6,627 nt of DNA, from assembly GCA_031552355.1 (NCBI GenBank), contig JAVBMO010000017.1, positions 1-6,627 of the forward strand, in the 5' to 3' direction. Origin of the DNA: JAVBMO01 sp031552355. Its GTDB lineage: Bacteria; Bacteroidota; Bacteroidia; Bacteroidales; P3. The notes beneath the pieces are model-generated. The model was not told the origin of the DNA. It searched no databases and worked only from the letters and a program-made list of their open reading frames with translations. The position numbers were made by a program, and so were the translations under genes. Of this stretch, positions 5,214 to 6,627 are shown piece after piece. Numbering within the stretch: position 1 is the first letter of the stretch; every line of letters begins with the position of its first letter.

Positions 5214-6488
5214 ATGTTACGAAAAACCTTATTTTTTTGTTTTCTTTGTTTGTCTTTTGTTTCTGCAAAAGCACAATTTTCAACTTATTTTGAAGACAAA
5301 ACTATCCGCATAGACTATAAACGTGCCGGAAGTGGCATTTGCGACAGCATCTGCTCTGTAAATTTTATGGAAAAACCGGGGCAATGGGCAGGCTCGCTCA
5401 CTCAATTGATAAATCCTTTTAATTACGGCAATTTCCGTTTGTTGGCTTTGGACAAAAAAACCAAACAGGTAATCTATTCCCACACCTATTCCTCTTTGCT
5501 TGGCGAATGGAAAATAACGCCCAAAGGCTGCCATTCCACTTGTATTTTTGAAGAATGTGTTTTAATTCCAAAACCCAAAAAACCTATTGTTTTGGAATTC
5601 CAAAGCAGAGATAAAAATCTTGAATTCAAAACAATACACACGAAATATTTTGACCCTAAGAAGACGAAAATAAACAAAATCCCTAAAAATCAATATAGTG
5701 TAAAGCCTTTACTTCATTCCGGCAACTCTCACAAAAAAATGGATATAGTCATTGTACCCGATGGTTATTCAATTGCCGACTCTGCTCAAATGATGGAAAA
5801 TTTCAAATTTTTGATAGAGGGCATGATGGAGTATTCTGTTTTCAATGAGAGCAAAGACAAAATAAATATTTGGGGGCTTGTCGCTTTTTCGGATACTTCG
5901 GGCATCAATGACCCTTTGAAGAATATTACCCATCAAACTGTGGCTGGTGCTTCCTTCAATACTTTGGATATAGAACGGTATTTAATGACCGAAAAAATGT
6001 TTCAATTGCACAATGCCATCCAGAATGTCCCTTACGACCACATTATTGTTATGAGCAATACCAAAGAATACGGCGGAGGTGCCATTTACAACTACTATGC
6101 AACTGTTTCGCTTTCTTCTGATGCTAAATTTGTGGTTACCCACGAATTAGGCCATTCCATTGGAAATCTTGCCGACGAATATGTTGACAAAGGTGTAAGC
6201 TATCAGGATTTATATGCCAAGGGAAAAGAACCTTTGGAACCCAACATTACCAATTTGACGGATTTTAAATGTAAATGGAAAGATTTAGTGGATTCCAACA
6301 CACCAATCCCTTGCCCTTCAGCTGCAGAATACAAAGCTAAAATTGGTGCTTTTGAAGGGGCAGGCTATGTTGAAAAAGGATTTTACCGACCTACAGTAAA
6401 CTGTGTTATGCGTTCGGCAACAGCACCTGATTTTTGTCCCGTTTGCAAAAAAGCAATGCAAGATATTTTTGAGTTTTACTCTAAATAG
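5214..6488 (+). CDS. Exported zinc metallopeptidase, M64 (IgA peptidase) family
   Basis: A 424-residue exported protein. Residues 1-20 are a Sec signal peptide, with probable cleavage after SAKA. About 22-150 fit the M64 N-terminal domain. The peptidase domain follows from about 173 (KMDIVIVPDGY). The zinc-binding motif is VVTHELGHSIGNLADEY: His310, Glu311 (catalytic) and His314, with Asp321-Glu322 in the HExxHxxGxxxDE pattern of the family. A later NCVMRS (396-401) and FCPVC (407-411) are also typical. All expected active-site residues are present, so it should be active. M64 is named for an IgA-cleaving clostridial enzyme, but Bacteroidota members have mostly unknown substrates, and nothing here shows IgA as the target. 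There is no C-terminal sorting domain for type IX secretion, so a periplasmic or Sec-secreted location is inferred. The gene ends 5 bp from the end of the M48 gene on the other strand. Confidence 0.92.
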   Translation: MLRKTLFFCFLCLSFVSAKAQFSTYFEDKTIRIDYKRAGSGICDSICSVNFMEKPGQWAGSLTQLINPFNYGNFRLLALDKKTKQVIYSHTYSSLLGEWKITPKGCHSTCIFEECVLIPKPKKPIVLEFQSRDKNLEFKTIHTKYFDPKKTKINKIPKNQYSVKPLLHSGNSHKKMDIVIVPDGYSIADSAQMMENFKFLIEGMMEYSVFNESKDKINIWGLVAFSDTSGINDPLKNITHQTVAGASFNTLDIERYLMTEKMFQLHNAIQNVPYDHIIVMSNTKEYGGGAIYNYYATVSLSSDAKFVVTHELGHSIGNLADEYVDKGVSYQDLYAKGKEPLEPNITNLTDFKCKWKDLVDSNTPIPCPSAAEYKAKIGAFEGAGYVEKGFYRPTVNCVMRSATAPDFCPVCKKAMQDIFEFYSK

Positions 6489-6493
6489 AAATT

Positions 6494-6627
6494 TTAGAAT
6501 TGTTCCAAAACTTCAATACGTTTTCTGATGGGCGGATGCGTGGCAAATAAACCGGAAAATGCGGCCATAAATCCATTGCTTTTATGACTTGGGTGTTCTA
6601 TAAATAACTGAGCAACATCATCTCGTT
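6494..6627 (-). CDS. M48/HtpX-type zinc metallopeptidase, C-terminal end
   Basis: Only the last 43 codons are in the window; the gene begins beyond the right edge. The TAA stop is at 6494-6496 on the minus strand. The visible part ends in GLFATHPPIRKRIEVLEQF. The phrase L(F)-x-THPP-I-x-x-RI-x-x-L is the characteristic C-terminal signature of M48 family peptidases such as HtpX, membrane-bound or exported zinc proteases involved in protein quality control. The HExxH motif is outside the window, so activity and the exact subfamily cannot be judged. It converges with the M64 gene, and no hairpin separates them. Confidence 0.78.
   Translation of the reverse strand, partial: RDDVAQLFIEHPSHKSNGFMAAFSGLFATHPPIRKRIEVLEQF

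Noticed and set aside
5059..5283. A minus-strand 74-codon open frame across the M64 gene start.
   Set aside because: It overlaps the M64 promoter and signal peptide, and its Lys/Asn-rich content is that of AT-rich spacer with no family pattern.

Overview
The window looks like a chromosomal segment of a Bacteroidota bacterium. Four things point that way. The base composition is moderately AT-rich. The starts have no clear Shine-Dalgarno sequence. Perfect matches to the Bacteroidota -7 promoter word TAnnTTTG lie upstream of genes. The gene families fit too: a GluP/FucP-type sugar transporter, a DUF4139 protein with a SusC-plug-like stretch, a M64 peptidase and small lipoproteins. The sequence does not support naming a genus.

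Layout. Positions 1-2734 hold three minus-strand genes, read from right to left. First is a long exported DUF4140/DUF4139 (MuiA-like) protein (923-2734). Next is a small cysteine-rich lipoprotein (460-855). Last is the first 143 residues of a sugar:proton symporter of the major facilitator superfamily, which runs off the left edge (1-429). A strong hairpin (879-911) separates the DUF4139 gene from the lipoprotein gene. The spacer 2735-3222 carries apparent divergent promoters and degenerate interspersed repeats. lipB (octanoyltransferase for lipoate synthesis, 3223-3900) follows on the plus strand. The gene-free stretch 3901-4255 carries more repeats, including a second copy of the element found upstream of lipB. 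A DUF6624-like gene (about 4256-5026) has no convincing start codon. A well-formed exported M64 metallopeptidase (5214-6488), with its own promoter match, is followed tail-to-tail after 5 bp by the C-terminal end of an M48/HtpX-type peptidase gene on the minus strand (6494-6627).

The genes do not form one obvious pathway. lipB is housekeeping, and the others are mostly envelope or exported proteins of diverse or unknown role. I found no CRISPR array, tRNA, rRNA, transposase, phage gene or recognisable defence system, so this looks like a mostly ordinary chromosomal region. The points most worth a second look are the TonB-plug-like segment inside the DUF4139 protein, the missing start and internal duplication of the DUF6624-like gene, and the related repeats on both sides of lipB.
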